From an uncultured Eggerthellaceae bacterium (lineage in GTDB: Bacteria; Actinomycetota; Coriobacteriia; Coriobacteriales; Eggerthellaceae), in NCBI GenBank assembly GCA_910577495.1, contig CAJTML010000027.1, positions 1 through 20,145 on the forward strand: a stretch of DNA of 20,145 nt, in the 5' to 3' direction. Of the stretch, positions 19,861-20,145 are shown piece by piece. Both the position numbers and the translations under genes were made by a program. Position 1 is the stretch's first letter, and the number at the start of each line of letters is the position of its first letter. The notes under the pieces were generated by a model. That model saw nothing but the letters and a program-made list of their open reading frames with translations. It was not told the DNA's origin and ran no database searches.

Positions 19861-20145
19861 ATGCCCAAAATCACTCGCGATCAGGTGCGCGTCCCGGCTG
19901 ACGTTATGCCCGAAACTGAGGATCTCTACGTTGACAACTACATGAAGGCCACGCGTGGCACGGGTCGCCTCATGCTGTTTGCGTGCGACCAAAAAGTTGA
20001 GCATATGAACAAAGACTTCTACGGCGAAGGCATTGATATTGCTGACGCTGAGCCCCAGCATCTTTTCGAGATTGGCAAGCAGGGCGTTGTTGGCGTTCTT
20101 GCTGGTCAGCGTGGTCTGATTGCGCAATATGCAAAGGATTATCCG
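19861..20145 (+). CDS. Class I fructose-bisphosphate aldolase, archaeal/DhnA-type (3' end outside window)
   Basis: The first 95 residues of a Schiff-base aldolase related to FbaB/DhnA, which cleaves fructose 1,6-bisphosphate to dihydroxyacetone phosphate and glyceraldehyde 3-phosphate, a central glycolysis/gluconeogenesis step. The family block F-A-C-D-Q-K-V-E-H-M-N-K-D-F (about 40-53) is visible, equivalent to the M-D-H-G region in other members, followed by D-P/E-P-x-x-L-F-type sequence and G-V-V-G-V-L-A-x-Q-x-G-L. The catalytic lysine lies beyond the window. The ATG at 19861 follows a near-perfect TTAAGGAGGAATA ribosome site, suggesting strong expression as expected for a glycolytic enzyme. 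A related aldolase with another sugar-phosphate substrate cannot be excluded from this fragment. Confidence 0.82.
   Translation, partial: MPKITRDQVRVPADVMPETEDLYVDNYMKATRGTGRLMLFACDQKVEHMNKDFYGEGIDIADAEPQHLFEIGKQGVVGVLAGQRGLIAQYAKDYP

Noticed and set aside
1..20145. Search for CRISPR arrays, insertion sequences, phage genes, attachment sites, rRNA and tRNA genes
   Set aside because: No spaced direct-repeat array, transposase or integrase motif, or RNA gene signature was found on either strand; the gene content looks chromosomal.

Overview
The window most likely comes from a Coriobacteriia genome (Actinomycetota), probably an anaerobic gut or oral member of the Eggerthellales. The reasons are moderately high GC with strong GGAGG ribosome sites, a LuxR-type regulator fused to about 12 membrane segments, a Tat-exported lipoprotein flavoprotein of the fumarate-reductase family divergent from it, and archaeal-type class I aldolase. 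The species cannot be fixed from this sequence. No tRNA, rRNA, CRISPR array, insertion sequence or prophage gene is visible, and no stretch over 300 bases lacks a gene.

Layout. 1-1150 (+): the end of a membrane protein with an acidic tail, overlapping an acetamidase/formamidase-family gene. 1241-2346 (-): a small acidic-tailed membrane protein overlapping a pyridoxamine/pyridoxal kinase gene. 2596-5220 (+): a large hybrid histidine kinase behind a set of helically phased direct repeats. 5320-8188 (+): serS, a low-complexity single-pass membrane protein, and a small protein that resembles only the N-terminal domain of cyanophycin synthetase. 8283-13107 (+): a probable five-gene operon, possibly leaderless at its start: PLP aminotransferase, D-Ala-D-Ala-type ligase, a divergent PspA paralogue, a two-pass TPM/YgcG-like membrane protein and a canonical PspA. 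13132-14688 (-) and 14908-16413 (+): the membrane LuxR regulator and the Tat flavoprotein, divergent around a 219-base region full of dyads. 16531-19699 (+): YtxH-like, PRC-barrel, TVP38/TMEM64 and TM2-domain genes, all membrane-surface proteins of unknown exact role. 19861-end (+): the 5' part of a class I fructose-bisphosphate aldolase gene.

How the parts may work together. Two groups stand out. The 8283-13107 operon joins peptidoglycan precursor synthesis (ligase) to a PspA / TPM-protein / PspA trio, which suggests a cell-envelope maintenance module; the first PspA has lost the hydrophobic face of its membrane-binding helix, and all three end in a similar Leu-x-x-Lys-Tyr motif. The divergent LuxR/flavoprotein pair looks like a substrate-induced respiratory reductase unit of the kind common in Eggerthellales. 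The most unusual single gene is the stand-alone cyanophycin-synthetase N-domain protein at 7751-8188, which keeps an HxxEH metallohydrolase-like motif with no polymerase nearby.
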